The notes under the pieces: model-generated
What the model was told of the DNA's origin: nothing
Database searches by the model: none
Seen by the model: the letters and a program-made list of their open reading frames with translations, nothing else
Shown: one piece after another, positions 1 through 8,799 of the stretch
How the letters are laid out: each line of letters opens with the position of its first letter
Position numbering within the stretch: position 1 is the first letter of the stretch
Translations under genes and position numbers: made by a program
NCBI RefSeq assembly: GCF_027257875.1
Contig: NZ_JAPVQY010000009.1
Coordinates: 1-46,108, forward strand
Source of the DNA: Burkholderia sp. IMCC1007
GTDB lineage: Bacteria; Pseudomonadota; Gammaproteobacteria; Burkholderiales; Burkholderiaceae
Direction of reading: 5' to 3'
Length of the DNA stretch: 46,108 bases

Positions 1-192
1 GGTGCTGGCGCACCGGCGCGAGCGGCCGGTCGCGCACGCGGCATCAGGCCGCCGCCGGGTAGCGGCGCGACCGGCGGAAGCCCGCGGCCACCCGCCCGCG
101 CAACCGTTTCCGCTTGATGCCGGTCAATCGTCAGACGACGCGCGTTGATGCATGAATGCAACACGCCACCATAGGGCATACCCGCGGCAGCG

Positions 193-1110
193 TCAGCGGC
201 CCGATGCGAGCGCCGTCGGCGCGTTCGCACGGCCGCGGCCGGCCGGGGCGTGGTCGTGATCGCCGTACGCGGCGACGAGCGCGTCGACACGCGCGAGATG
301 ATGGCGGTTGTCATGGTCCCACGGGTGGAAAGCCGGCCGCAGGAAGCTCAGCCATTCGCCCGCGATGCGCGGAAAGAGCCCGCGCCGCGGCCCGTACAGG
401 AATGCGAGCATGCGCAGCATCCCGCGCACGTGATGCCCGGCGCGACGGTCGCGCCACAACAGCGTCACGTGCATCAGGAATACGGTCGGCCAGAACGTCA
501 GCGTCGTCAGCAGATACACGCCGACGCGGATCAGATAGCGGCCCGCGCCCGGCTTCATCACGGCATTCCACACGTCGTACGACACGGCCTTGTGCTCGGT
601 TTCCTCGAGCGCGTGCCATATCCACATCTGCCGATAGCCGTCGACCGAGCCGTCGAGACGCGTCGGGTCGCGCAGGAGCCAGTCCGCGAGCATCGCCGTG
701 TAGTGTTCGGCCGCGACCGTATGCGCGAGTTGCACCGACCGCGGCAGCACGCGCTTCATGACGCCGAGCACCGCCCACACGCGCTTGTCGAGCTTGCGCG
801 CCGGCAGCCGGTTGGCCTGCATCAGTTCGTTGTATTCGACGTGCTCGCGCGTGTGCATCGCTTCCTGGCCGATGAAGCCGAGCACCTGCCGCTTCAGCAC
901 GGGATCGTCGATCCGGTCGCGATAGTTGCGCACCGAATCCATGAAAAAACGTTCGCCGGCCGGAAACAGCAGCGACAGCGCGTTGAAGAAGTGGGTCACG
1001 TGCGGGCCGAGCCCATGCCAGTCCTTCGCGCGTTCGACCGGCAGGTCGAAGCGCAGGTCGCGGCGCACCGGCATCACCTCGGCTGCGGTGGCGGAAGCGG
1101 CTGACTTCAT
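193..1110 (-). CDS. PF10118-type metal-dependent hydrolase
   Basis: The 305-residue protein resembles the PF10118 family of predicted membrane-associated metal-dependent hydrolases. It has conserved-looking His/Glu clusters: FIGQEAMHTREHVEYN near residue 85, HTVAAEHYTAM near 125 and WHALEETEHKAVSYDVW near 165. These spaced E/H pairs suggest a di-metal four-helix site. A hydrophobic stretch (YLLTTLTFWPTVFLMHVTLLW) near residues 200-220 could be a membrane segment. I chose the ATG at 1110 because AAGGAG lies 10 bases upstream (1121-1126); the reading frame extends to 1248 without a site. The gene stands alone, with 571 bases to its divergent neighbour. No substrate can be named. The family is fairly sure, the function is not. 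Confidence 0.8.
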   Translation of the reverse strand: MKSAASATAAEVMPVRRDLRFDLPVERAKDWHGLGPHVTHFFNALSLLFPAGERFFMDSVRNYRDRIDDPVLKRQVLGFIGQEAMHTREHVEYNELMQANRLPARKLDKRVWAVLGVMKRVLPRSVQLAHTVAAEHYTAMLADWLLRDPTRLDGSVDGYRQMWIWHALEETEHKAVSYDVWNAVMKPGAGRYLIRVGVYLLTTLTFWPTVFLMHVTLLWRDRRAGHHVRGMLRMLAFLYGPRRGLFPRIAGEWLSFLRPAFHPWDHDNRHHLARVDALVAAYGDHDHAPAGRGRANAPTALASGR

Positions 1111-1200
1111 GTTGGTCGTTCTCCTTGTTTTCGGCGGCCCGGCATCCGTTGCGGCCGTGCCGGCGCGGGCCTCGGCGCCGCATCGCGCGGCGCCGGAATC

Positions 1201-1220
1201 GTGACATCGATAGATGTAAC
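1201..1220. promoter_or_regulatory. Operator-like palindrome upstream of the hydrolase gene
   Basis: The arms GTGACATC and GATGTAAC flank GATA and match at 7 of 8 positions (core ACATC/GATGT perfect). The site is ~90 bases upstream of the hydrolase start. Size and symmetry fit a TetR- or MarR-like operator, but no such regulator gene is in the window. The role is inference. Confidence 0.3.
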
Positions 1221-1641
1221 GATAGGCCGCGGCCGCCAGCGCGCGCAAGCCGCGCGATAGACGCGCGCTTCCAAACAGAACGCTGTCGAACGCGCCCGGA
1301 AAACGGCGTTCCGATCTCGGCCGGCGCTGCGGAAATTCGAACGCGTGCGGCGGCTCGCGGGCTGCCGATGAGCGTCGTCACTACGGCTCGCGACGGCTTG
1401 GCGAGCCCCGGCCAACGGGCGTTTCACCGGTTTTCACGGCGGTAGGCGGGGCGCCGCCGACCGGGCCGGTTAGCACCGATTCATACGCTCGAGCAGCGCG
1501 GGCGATGCAACCGCATTCATTCGGCTCGTGAAAAATTCAAACGCGCGTTCCATTCGCGTTTCGGGCACCGCGCTCCGCCGCGGTCACGACGGGCGTGCAG
1601 CCGGGCCTGAGCCACGTGCGGCGGCCCCCTGCGCGCTCGCC

Positions 1642-1676
1642 TACAATAGCGGTTTTACCCAACCCCTTTTCAGGAG
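1642..1676 (+). promoter_or_regulatory. Possible -10 box and ribosome site for the FKBP gene
   Basis: TACAAT at 1642-1647 is a good -10 hexamer, though I see no convincing -35 box at the usual distance. AGGAG at 1672-1676 is a clear ribosome site five bases before the ATG at 1682. Confidence 0.4.
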
Positions 1677-1681
1677 AAGTC

Positions 1682-2023
1682 ATGACTGTCACCACGACCG
1701 CATCGGGCCTCAAAATCGAAGACCTGACCGAAGGCACCGGCGCGGAAGCGCAAGCCGGCAAGACCGTCAGCGTTCACTACACGGGCTGGCTGACCGACGG
1801 TCAGAAATTCGACTCGAGCAAGGACCGCAACGACCCGTTCGCGTTCGTGCTCGGCGGCGGCATGGTCATCAAGGGCTGGGACGAAGGCGTGCAGGGGATG
1901 AAGGTCGGCGGCGTGCGTCGCCTGACGATCCCGCCGCAACTCGGCTACGGCCCGCGCGGCGCAGGCGGCGTGATTCCGCCGAACGCGACGCTCGTGTTCG
2001 AAGTCGAACTGCTCGACGTCTGA
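1682..2023 (+). CDS. FKBP-type peptidyl-prolyl cis-trans isomerase
   Basis: A 113-residue single-domain FKBP that catalyses cis-trans isomerisation at proline bonds and assists folding. The domain spans nearly the whole protein: VSVHYTGWL near residue 28, the substrate-pocket FDSS and FAFVLG segments, [16 protein letters not shown] near 65, and the closing [22 protein letters not shown] strand. No signal peptide is seen, so it is probably cytosolic. The ATG at 1682 follows AGGAG closely; an upstream in-frame ATG at 1595 is unlikely because it adds a low-complexity tail. An AraC regulator follows after 26 bases, possibly co-transcribed. Confidence 0.95.
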   Translation: MTVTTTASGLKIEDLTEGTGAEAQAGKTVSVHYTGWLTDGQKFDSSKDRNDPFAFVLGGGMVIKGWDEGVQGMKVGGVRRLTIPPQLGYGPRGAGGVIPPNATLVFEVELLDV

Positions 2024-2049
2024 CGACGCCGCCGGCCGACGTCCCGCCG

Positions 2050-2817
2050 ATGCAACGCATCCCGTCTCCCGCCATCGCGCTGCGCCGTTACGACACGTGC
2101 GAAGCGTCCGACGTGCACGACTTTCATCAGGTCGTGCTCGGCGTCGACGGCGCGATGGTGATGGCGGTGGACGGCGTCGGCCAGCGCATCGACCGGCACG
2201 CGGCCTGGCTGATTCCGGCCGGCTCGCGCCACGATTACGCGGGCCTCGGCGACAATCGCCAGCTCGTGCTGGATCTCCCCGCCGCGTCGCTCGCGGTGCC
2301 GCAGCGGTTGTTCGACAGCGCGCGCGCCGTGGCGATCGACCCGGCGCTGACCTCGCTCGTCGCGCAGGTCGCGGCAGTCGCTGCCCAGCTCGACGAGCCG
2401 GGCGGCGACGCGCCGCACACGCATCGTTTCCAGTGGCAGGCGGCCGCGCGGCTGTGCGACGCGCTGCTCGGCGAGGCCGGCGTGGCCGCGCCCGCCGCAG
2501 GCCTCGATTTCGCGCGAATCGACCGCTGGCTGCGCGCGCGGCTCGCGGAGCCGCTGCGCATTGCCGATCTCGCCGCGCACTGCGGCTACGGGATGCGCCG
2601 CTTTCACCAATTGTTCGTCGACGCGTTTGGCGAAACGCCGCATCGCTACCTGCAGCGGCTGCGGCTCGACACGGCCGTGGTGCTGCTCGCCGACGGCCGT
2701 CATCCGCTCGTCGACGTCGCCGGCATGGTCGGCTTCGCCGATCAGAGCGCCTTCACGCACGCATTCACGAAGCGCTTCGGCGTCGCGCCCGGGCGCTGGC
2801 GCGGCGAACGGCACTGA
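2050..2817 (+). CDS. AraC-family regulator with cupin-like sensor domain
   Basis: A 255-residue transcription regulator. Residues ~1-85 form a cupin-like sensor half (HDFHQVVLGVDG, then WLIPAGSRHDYAGLG). Residues ~155-255 are an AraC DNA-binding domain with two helix-turn-helix units (IADLAAHCGYGMRRFHQLF, then VDVAGMVGFADQSAFTHAF) and the family ending KRFGVAPGRWR. The start at 2050 is the first plausible ATG after the FKBP stop, 26 bases away, but has no strong ribosome site, so translation may be coupled. The ligand is unknown; the downstream MFS exporter is a possible target by proximity only. Confidence 0.88.
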   Translation: MQRIPSPAIALRRYDTCEASDVHDFHQVVLGVDGAMVMAVDGVGQRIDRHAAWLIPAGSRHDYAGLGDNRQLVLDLPAASLAVPQRLFDSARAVAIDPALTSLVAQVAAVAAQLDEPGGDAPHTHRFQWQAAARLCDALLGEAGVAAPAAGLDFARIDRWLRARLAEPLRIADLAAHCGYGMRRFHQLFVDAFGETPHRYLQRLRLDTAVVLLADGRHPLVDVAGMVGFADQSAFTHAFTKRFGVAPGRWRGERH

Positions 2818-2985
2818 GCGGATCCCGCGGGCCGGACAGCCTTCTCCACCGTCACGCTTTCAGATCGCGAGACAGACAGTTCGGAGGCCTGCTCATCAAG
2901 CGATCGGATTGCGTCGGCACCACGCAGCATCGACGCTTCACGCCTGCCTGAAACATCGCAGCCCATCGCGCCCTACGATGGGTTC

Positions 2986-4443
2986 ATGGACAAGACCACC
3001 GTTTCCCCCGCCTTCTCGCCCGCGCTCACGCGCATCGTCGCGACCGTCAGCGTCGGCTTCGTCGTCACGCAGCTCGACGTGACGATCGTCAACATCGCGC
3101 TCGCGCACCTGGCCGGCGACCTGCATCTGCCGGTCGCCGGGCTGCAGTGGGTCGTCGATGCGTACACGCTCGCGTTCGCGGTGCTGATGCTGTCGGCCGG
3201 TGCGCTCGGCGACCGCTTCGGCGCGCGCCGGCTGTACGTCGGAGGCCTCGTGCTGTTCGCGCTCGCGTCGCTTGCGTGCGGCGCCGCCGTCGCGCCCGCG
3301 ATGCTGATCGCGGCCCGCGCGCTGCAGGGCGTCGGCGCGGCGGCGATGCTGCCGAATTCGCTCGCGCTGCTCAACGACGCATGCCGGCACGATCCGCGCG
3401 TGCGTGCACGCGCCGTCGGCTGGTGGACGGCGGCCGGCTCGATCTCGATCGCGGCCGGCCCGGTCGTCGGCGGCCTGCTGATCGCGGCGTGGGGCTGGCG
3501 CGGCATCTTTTTCGTGAACCTGCCGCTGTGCGCGGCCGGGCTCGCGGCCACGTTCGCATGGGTGCCCGAGCGGCGCGCCGCGGCGGCACCGGCGATTCCG
3601 GCAATGCCCGCACGCGCCGCAAGCGCGCTCGATCTGCGCGGCCAACTCGTCGCGATCGCGATGCTCACCGCGCTCACCGCCGCCGTGATCGAATGGCGGC
3701 CGCTCGGCTTCACGCATCCGGTCGTCGCCGGCGGTTTCGCGGTCGCGGTGCTGACCGCGCTCGCCTTCGTCGCGATCGAGTCGCGTACCGCGACGCCGAT
3801 GCTGCCGCTGTCGCTGTTCCGCCGCCGCACGTTCAGCGCGGCCGTGCTGTTCGGGATCTGCGTGAACCTCACGTATTACGGCACCGTGTTCGTGCTGGCG
3901 CTGTATCTGCAGCGCGTGCGCGGCGAATCGGCGTTGCAGGCCGGCGTCGCGTTCCTGCCGTTGACGGGCGGCTTCCTGCTGTCGAATCTCGCGAGCGGCC
4001 GCGCGGTCGCGCGACACGGCCCGCGCGTGCCGATGCTCGTCGGGGCGCTCGTCGCCGCGCTCGGCTACGGCTCGCTGCATTTCGTCGATGGGTCGACGCC
4101 GCTGCCGCTGCTGCTCGTGCCGTTCCTGCTGATTCCGGCCGGCATGGGCTTCGCCGTGCCGTCGATGACGACGGCCGTGCTCGCGTCGGTCGAGCAGGAA
4201 CGTGCCGGTATCGCGTCGGCCGTGCTGAACACCGCACGGCAGGCCGGCGGCGCGATGGGCGTGGCCGCATTCGGCGCGCTCGCGGGCGGCGGCGGCGCGT
4301 GGCAGACCGTCGAGGGCCTGCATGCCGAAACCGCCGTGTCGGCCGGACTGCTGGTTGCGGCGGCGTTACTCGCGATGTTGGTCAGGGCCGATGCGCATCG
4401 CGACACATCGGGCGCACGCCGGGCGGCATCCGCAGCCGATTGA
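2986..4443 (+). CDS. DHA2-type (14-helix) MFS multidrug exporter
   Basis: A 485-residue inner-membrane proton antiporter of the EmrB/QacA-like DHA2 group. The first helix carries the family motif LDVTIVNIAL (~residues 29-38), followed by WVVDAYTLAFAVLMLSAGALGDRFGARR (MFS motif A in the 2-3 loop), RALQGVGAAAMLP (motif B) and AAGPVVGGLL (motif C, an antiporter signature). About 14 hydrophobic segments are visible. TACGAT at 2974-2979 lies only six bases before the ATG at 2986, so the mRNA may have a very short leader. Substrates cannot be read from sequence. No membrane-fusion partner is adjacent. Confidence 0.92.
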   Translation: MDKTTVSPAFSPALTRIVATVSVGFVVTQLDVTIVNIALAHLAGDLHLPVAGLQWVVDAYTLAFAVLMLSAGALGDRFGARRLYVGGLVLFALASLACGAAVAPAMLIAARALQGVGAAAMLPNSLALLNDACRHDPRVRARAVGWWTAAGSISIAAGPVVGGLLIAAWGWRGIFFVNLPLCAAGLAATFAWVPERRAAAAPAIPAMPARAASALDLRGQLVAIAMLTALTAAVIEWRPLGFTHPVVAGGFAVAVLTALAFVAIESRTATPMLPLSLFRRRTFSAAVLFGICVNLTYYGTVFVLALYLQRVRGESALQAGVAFLPLTGGFLLSNLASGRAVARHGPRVPMLVGALVAALGYGSLHFVDGSTPLPLLLVPFLLIPAGMGFAVPSMTTAVLASVEQERAGIASAVLNTARQAGGAMGVAAFGALAGGGGAWQTVEGLHAETAVSAGLLVAAALLAMLVRADAHRDTSGARRAASAAD

Positions 4444-4518
4444 GCGAAACGATCGATCGCCATCGGCGCGCGTGTTGCCCGACGACACCGTGCGACGGCC
4501 CCAGCGCGGCGCTTGCAC

Positions 4519-4535
4519 CGCCCGATGAACGGGCG
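4519..4535. terminator. Weak hairpin between convergent genes
   Basis: CGCCCG and CGGGCG pair around ATGAA in the gap between the convergent MFS and HxlR genes. The stem is short and lacks a T tract, so this is at best a weak or factor-dependent terminator. Confidence 0.28.
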
Positions 4536-4536
4536 C

Positions 4537-5007
4537 TCATCCGCGCGCCGCGCCCTCGTCGTCCCCCACCTTCCGCACCATCGTCTCCGCCGCCTTCACC
4601 GGCCGCCCATCGCCGTGCCGCAGCGCGAGCTTGCGGATCGCGCGGCCCGTCTTGCGGTCGACCAGCACCGAATGCGGCTCGCCGCGCGCAAACAAGTTCG
4701 CCTCGCCCCACTGGCGCAGCATCACGATGATCGGGAACAGCCCCTCGCCCTTCTTCGTCAGCACGTATTCCTGATACGCGCTGCCATCCGACGCGGGCAC
4801 CACGTCGAATACGCCGGCATCCACCAGCATCCGCAGCCGGTCCGACAGGATGTTGCTCGCGACGCCGAGGCTCGTGCGGAAATCGCCGAACCGGCGCACG
4901 CCGTCGAACGCATCGCGCACGATCAGCAACGCCCACCGATCGCCGACGATATCGGTCGCCCGCGCCACCGGGCACGGCGAATCCGCAAGACTTTTCTGCC
5001 TGGCCAT
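4537..5007 (-). CDS. HxlR-family winged-helix regulator
   Basis: A 156-residue DNA-binding protein. The family core runs from CPVARATDIVGDRWALLIVRD (~residues 13-33) through FGDFRTSLGVASNILSDRLRMLVDAGV (recognition helix) to the wing YVLTKKGEGLFPIIVMLRQWGE. Many HxlR proteins sense electrophiles or oxidants through a cysteine; here the only cysteine I see is in the N-terminal CPVARA motif, the usual sensor position. GGAGAGGA precedes the ATG at 5007. The gene is divergent from an MFS exporter and the shared 157-base gap carries two matching operator-like sites, so it very probably represses the exporter and itself. Confidence 0.92.
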   Translation of the reverse strand: MARQKSLADSPCPVARATDIVGDRWALLIVRDAFDGVRRFGDFRTSLGVASNILSDRLRMLVDAGVFDVVPASDGSAYQEYVLTKKGEGLFPIIVMLRQWGEANLFARGEPHSVLVDRKTGRAIRKLALRHGDGRPVKAAETMVRKVGDDEGAARG

Positions 5008-5088
5008 GGTTCCTCTCCGCTGTCGCACCCGGTCGCCTTCTCAGGCACCGGCCGGCCATGCGACGGGCCCGTCGCCCGTCGCTTCACA

Positions 5089-5143
5089 AGTTGCATTTTA
5101 AAACTACTTTTCCTACACTCCATTCTAGTTTCAAATTGCAACT
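5089..5143. promoter_or_regulatory. Twin HxlR operators over an MFS promoter
   Basis: Two sites of the form AGTT-N9-AACT occur at 5089-5105 and 5127-5143, centred 38 bases apart. The 18-base segments 5089-5106 and 5126-5143 are also near-perfect inverted copies of each other. A good sigma-70 promoter fits between them: -35 TTGCAT (5091-5096), 17-base spacer, -10 TACACT (5114-5119), start near 5126. The left operator therefore covers the -35 box and the right covers the start point, as expected for repression of the downstream exporter. Confidence 0.7.
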
Positions 5144-5164
5144 ACATAGCGCAAGGGAAAAGCC

Positions 5165-6418
5165 ATGGAATCGTCCTGCCATTCAGGCTCCGTCGCGGTG
5201 AACGCGGCATCGGGCGCGGATCGTCCGGCCGACGGCGCACGCGCGTCCACCGCGTCGAGCGTGTCCACGGCGCTGGTCGCGCTGCTCGCCGTCTGCTGCG
5301 CGGCGAGCGTCGCGAACGTGTACTACGCGCAACCGCTGCTCGATTCGATCGCGCGCGACTTCGGCGTGTCGCAGGCGGCAGTCGGCGGCGTCATCACCGC
5401 GACGCAGCTCGGCTGCGCGCTCGCGCTGCTGTTCGTCGTGCCGCTCGGCGATCTGCTGAACCGCAAGCGCCTGATCGCCGTTCAGCTATTGCTGTTGACG
5501 GCGGCGTGCATCGGCGTGGCCGCATCGTCGACACGCATCGCACTGCTCGCGGGAATGGTGGCGGTCGGGCTGCTCGGCACCGCGATGACGCAGGGGCTGA
5601 TCGCCTGCTCGGCCGCACTGGCCGGCGCGGGCGAGCGCGGGCGCGTGGTGGGCGCCGCGCAGGGCGGCGTCGTGATCGGCTTGCTGGCCGCGCGTTCATT
5701 GGCGGGTGTCGTCACGGACATCGCCGGATGGCGCGCGGTCTATCTCGTGTCGGGCGCGCTCGCGGTCGCGATGCTCGTCGCGCTGTCGCGGCTGTTGCCC
5801 GATACCGATGCGCCGCGCGGACGCATCGGCTACGCGGCGCTGCTCGGTTCGATGATGATGCTGTTGCGCACCGAGCGCGTGCTGCGCGGGCGCGGTTCGA
5901 TCGCGCTACTGATGTTCGCCGCGTTCAGCATCTTCTGGAGCGCGCTCGTGCTGCCGCTGAGCGCCCCGCCGCATTCGATGTCGCATACGCAAATCGGCGC
6001 ATTCGGGCTCGTCGGCGCGCTGGGCGCGGCAGCGGCGGCACGCGCGGGCCGGCTCGCCGATCGCGGGCGCGGCGAAGCGACGACCGGCGCCGCGCTCGCG
6101 CTGCTCGCGCTCTCGTGGCTGCCGCTGGCGTTCGGCGACACGTCGATCGCGCTGCTGGTGGCCGGCATCGTGCTGCTCGACGTCGGCGGACAGGCCGTCC
6201 ACGTCGTGAACCAGAGCATGATTCTCGGCGCGCGGCCCGATGCGCATGCGCGGCTGGTCGGCTGCTACATGCTGTTCTATTCGGTCGGCAGCGGGCTCGG
6301 CGCGATCGCGTCGACGATGATGTATGCGCGCGCCGGATGGATCGGCGTCTGCGGGCTTGGCGCGGCGGTCAGCGTGATCTCGCTCGTCGTCTGGGCGGCG
6401 ACGCGAACGCGTGCATGA
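5165..6418 (+). CDS. MFS exporter controlled by divergent HxlR
   Basis: A 417-residue MFS permease with about 12 hydrophobic segments after a ~35-residue polar N-terminus. VANVYYAQPLLDSIARDFGVS near residues 48-68 and FVVPLGDLLNRKRLI (motif A) near 95-110 place it with YnfM-like DHA1 transporters. RGRVVGAAQGGVVIGLL and GGQAVHVVNQSMILG are conserved-looking in that group. The ATG at 5165 follows AAGGGA. It probably exports a toxic or signalling small molecule sensed by HxlR. It is convergent with bceK, with 30 bases between the stop codons. Confidence 0.9.
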   Translation: MESSCHSGSVAVNAASGADRPADGARASTASSVSTALVALLAVCCAASVANVYYAQPLLDSIARDFGVSQAAVGGVITATQLGCALALLFVVPLGDLLNRKRLIAVQLLLLTAACIGVAASSTRIALLAGMVAVGLLGTAMTQGLIACSAALAGAGERGRVVGAAQGGVVIGLLAARSLAGVVTDIAGWRAVYLVSGALAVAMLVALSRLLPDTDAPRGRIGYAALLGSMMMLLRTERVLRGRGSIALLMFAAFSIFWSALVLPLSAPPHSMSHTQIGAFGLVGALGAAAAARAGRLADRGRGEATTGAALALLALSWLPLAFGDTSIALLVAGIVLLDVGGQAVHVVNQSMILGARPDAHARLVGCYMLFYSVGSGLGAIASTMMYARAGWIGVCGLGAAVSVISLVVWAATRTRA

Positions 6419-6448
6419 TGCGCGTGCGCACACCCGCGCCGCGTGCGC

Positions 6449-7615
6449 TCACCCCGCCATCTGGATCGCCTCGTCGTACACGCCGGCGACGCGGCGTGCG
6501 ATCACCGCATTGTCGAAGTGATCGCGTGCATAACGCTTGCATGCGGCTTCGTCCGGCAGCTTGATCGCGCCCGACAGCGCGGCGCCGAGCCCTTCGGCGA
6601 TCGCATCGGCGCCGGTGGACGGCAGCACGAGATCGTCGGACAACCCGGCGACCGCCTCGGGCAGCCCGCCGACCGGCGTGACCAGCACGGGCGTGCCGGA
6701 TGCGAGCGATTCGACCGTGATCAGCCCGAAGCCCTCGAGCGCGACGGTCGGCACGACGCTGACGGTGGCCGCGCGGTACAGCGCGGCGAGATGCTGGTCG
6801 GGCACGAAGCCGAGCAGCTTCACGTTGTCCTGCAGCCCGGCCGCATCGATGCGTTGCTGCAGCTCCTCGGCGAGCTTGCCCTTGCCGGCGATCAGCAGCA
6901 GCACGTCGGGATGGCGGCGCTTGACCATGCCGATCGCGTCGACCAGATCCTCCAGCCCCATGCGCCGCACGAGCCGGCGCACGGCCAGCACGATCGGCCG
7001 GTCCTGCGGCAATTGCAGCTTGTGGCGCGCCTCGACCGGCGTGAGCGGCGTGTCGAACTGCGCGGTATCGACGCAGCCGGGAATCACGCGCACGCGCGAC
7101 GGATCGATCCCGTAGCGGTTCGTCAGGATCTGGCCGAATGCCTGCGACAGCACGATCAGCCGCGACGAGCGCGTGTAGACGGCCTGTTCGAGATAGCGCT
7201 TCGCGCGCTGCCCGAGCGATGCGGCGCCCTCGACCTGGCTTTCGTCCGCCCACGGCCCCTGGAAGTGCGACACCTGCGGAATCCCGCGCGTCACGTCGAG
7301 GCCGGGGAACGTGTACAGCGCGAAGTGCGACGAGATCACGTCGGGCCGCGCGCTGCGGATTTCGTCGCGCAGCGCGCGGCGCGCGGCGAGCATCCGGCGC
7401 GCGAGCGGCTGCGATGCGGGGCCGAAGCCCTGGATCGCGCCGCCCGTGTCGTCGGCGACCTTCGGCGAGCCGGCGACGAGCCCGCGTACCTCGACGCCCG
7501 CACCCGGCAGCGCGCCGACGAGCGAGTAGTACATCCGGTCGAGGCCGCCCGCGCGTTCGGGGAACCAGTGCATGCCGATTTGCAACGATTTGATCGGCCG
7601 GGAAGAAAGAGACAT
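6449..7615 (-). CDS. bceK: Cepacian glycosyltransferase BceK (GT4)
   Basis: A 388-residue GT-B glycosyltransferase of family GT4, predicted to add one sugar of the cepacian repeat at the cytosolic face. The N-terminal half starts LQIGMHWFPERAGGLDRMYYSL. The C-terminal nucleotide-sugar half contains RLVRRMGLEDLVDAI (near 205), AGKGKLAEELQQ, VKLLGFV and the E-x7-E signature ALEGFGLITVESLASGTPV (~295-313). The ATG at 7615 overlaps the bceJ TAA by one base (TAATG), so translation is coupled. It is the last gene of the minus-strand bce operon. Assignment to bceK rests on order relative to the published cluster; the sugar added is not readable. Confidence 0.9.
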   Translation of the reverse strand: MSLSSRPIKSLQIGMHWFPERAGGLDRMYYSLVGALPGAGVEVRGLVAGSPKVADDTGGAIQGFGPASQPLARRMLAARRALRDEIRSARPDVISSHFALYTFPGLDVTRGIPQVSHFQGPWADESQVEGAASLGQRAKRYLEQAVYTRSSRLIVLSQAFGQILTNRYGIDPSRVRVIPGCVDTAQFDTPLTPVEARHKLQLPQDRPIVLAVRRLVRRMGLEDLVDAIGMVKRRHPDVLLLIAGKGKLAEELQQRIDAAGLQDNVKLLGFVPDQHLAALYRAATVSVVPTVALEGFGLITVESLASGTPVLVTPVGGLPEAVAGLSDDLVLPSTGADAIAEGLGAALSGAIKLPDEAACKRYARDHFDNAVIARRVAGVYDEAIQMAG

Positions 7616-8799
7616 TACGACTGCTCCTGCGTGACCGCATGCTCGACCCGCTCGAACGCGGACGGCTGCGAGGGTTGGCCGATGCGCCGGTAAAGCGCGA
7701 CGTACTGGGCGCCCATGTGGGCCCAGCCGAAACGGGTCATCAATTCGCGGGCGGCGTCGCCCATTGCGCGGCAGGTGTCGCGCGACGCGGCGAGCGAGCC
7801 GATCGCCTGCGCGAGCGCGTCGGGATCGTCCGGATCCTCCAGCACGATTCCGCAGTCGCGCGTGATGATTTCCGCGCCGCCCGCGGTGCGCGCGGTGACG
7901 ACCGGCAGCCCGGCCGCCATCGCCTCCAGCAACGACAGGCTCATCGCTTCGTAGCGCGAAGGAAACACGTACGCGTCGACCGAGCGCATCAGCGTCGGCA
8001 TGTTTTTCACGAGCCCGAGGAAATGCACGCGCGACGCGATGCCGAGCGCGCGCGCCTCTTCCGGATACGGGCTGCCGGGCAGATAGCCGGCCACTGCCAG
8101 ATGCACGTTCGCGGGCAGCTTCGTCAGCGCCTTCAGCACGGTGCCGAGGTTCTTGCGCGGCGTGCGCAGATCGCCGACGAACAGCAGCAGGAACGCGTCG
8201 TCCGGCAGCGCGAACGCCGCGCGATCGGCCTGCGCGCCCGCGAACGCGCTGCCGTCGACGCCGTTGTAGATCACGCTGATCTTGCGGCTGTCGATGCCGA
8301 GCCCGGCGATCTCGTCGGCGACCTTCTGCGACACCGCGGTGATCGCGCGCGAGCGGCGGTATGCCCAGCGCTCCAGCGCGGTGTTCACGCGCGTATAGAC
8401 GTACTGGTAGGCCGACCACAGCCCCTTCGTCAGCCCGAACGGGTAGTACGGACTCTTGAACCAGCCGCCGTGCACGAAGTGCGCGGTATTCACGTCGGCG
8501 CGGATCCACGAGATGAAGCCGTTCACGTGCAGCACGTCGTATTCGCCGCGATGCGCGCGCAGCCACCACGCGCTCTTCAGTGCGAACACCTGCTGCTTGA
8601 CGAGATTCGACGGCCAGAAGCGCCCGACCTTCATCGGCACCCAGCGTACGCGCGGGTCGGCCAGCAACTCGGGCGCGACGTGCGACGCGACCAGCGTGAC
8701 TTCGTAGTGTTCGGCCAGCGCCGCGCGCGCGATTTCATAATTGACGCGGCCCTGCCCATCGTTATGACGCACGACGTGCGTGACGATCGCGATCCTCAA
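7615..8799 (-). CDS. bceJ: Cepacian glycosyltransferase BceJ (GT4), TTG start
   Basis: A 394-residue GT4 glycosyltransferase. It begins LRIAIVTHVVRHNDGQGRVNYE with the nucleotide-binding N-terminal fold, and continues with ISVIYNGVDGSAF, LLLFVGDLRTPRKNLGTVLKAL, VHFLGLVKNM and the E-x7-E segment RYEAMSLSLLEAMAAGLPV (~285-303). No ATG or GTG exists near the start of homology. A TTG at 8799 sits just after a GGGGAGG ribosome site and overlaps the bceI stop as TTGA, so I take it as the real start with translational coupling. The stop overlaps the bceK ATG by one base. Confidence 0.9.
   Translation of the reverse strand: MRIAIVTHVVRHNDGQGRVNYEIARAALAEHYEVTLVASHVAPELLADPRVRWVPMKVGRFWPSNLVKQQVFALKSAWWLRAHRGEYDVLHVNGFISWIRADVNTAHFVHGGWFKSPYYPFGLTKGLWSAYQYVYTRVNTALERWAYRRSRAITAVSQKVADEIAGLGIDSRKISVIYNGVDGSAFAGAQADRAAFALPDDAFLLLFVGDLRTPRKNLGTVLKALTKLPANVHLAVAGYLPGSPYPEEARALGIASRVHFLGLVKNMPTLMRSVDAYVFPSRYEAMSLSLLEAMAAGLPVVTARTAGGAEIITRDCGIVLEDPDDPDALAQAIGSLAASRDTCRAMGDAARELMTRFGWAHMGAQYVALYRRIGQPSQPSAFERVEHAVTQEQS

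Larger units (their letters stand above)
1111..1681. other. Intergenic region between divergent genes
   Basis: This 571-base gap separates the divergent hydrolase and FKBP genes and must hold promoters for both. The visible elements are the palindrome at 1201-1220 and the -10/ribosome-site pair just before FKBP. Open frames crossing it are low-complexity Arg/Ala/Pro products of high GC and look non-coding. Confidence 0.5.

Noticed and set aside
2938..4323. Long antisense open frame (461 codons) opposite the DHA2 MFS gene, and many similar ones across the window
   Set aside because: They are rich in Arg, Ala, His and Gln with no domain pattern, as expected for the complement of high-GC coding DNA.
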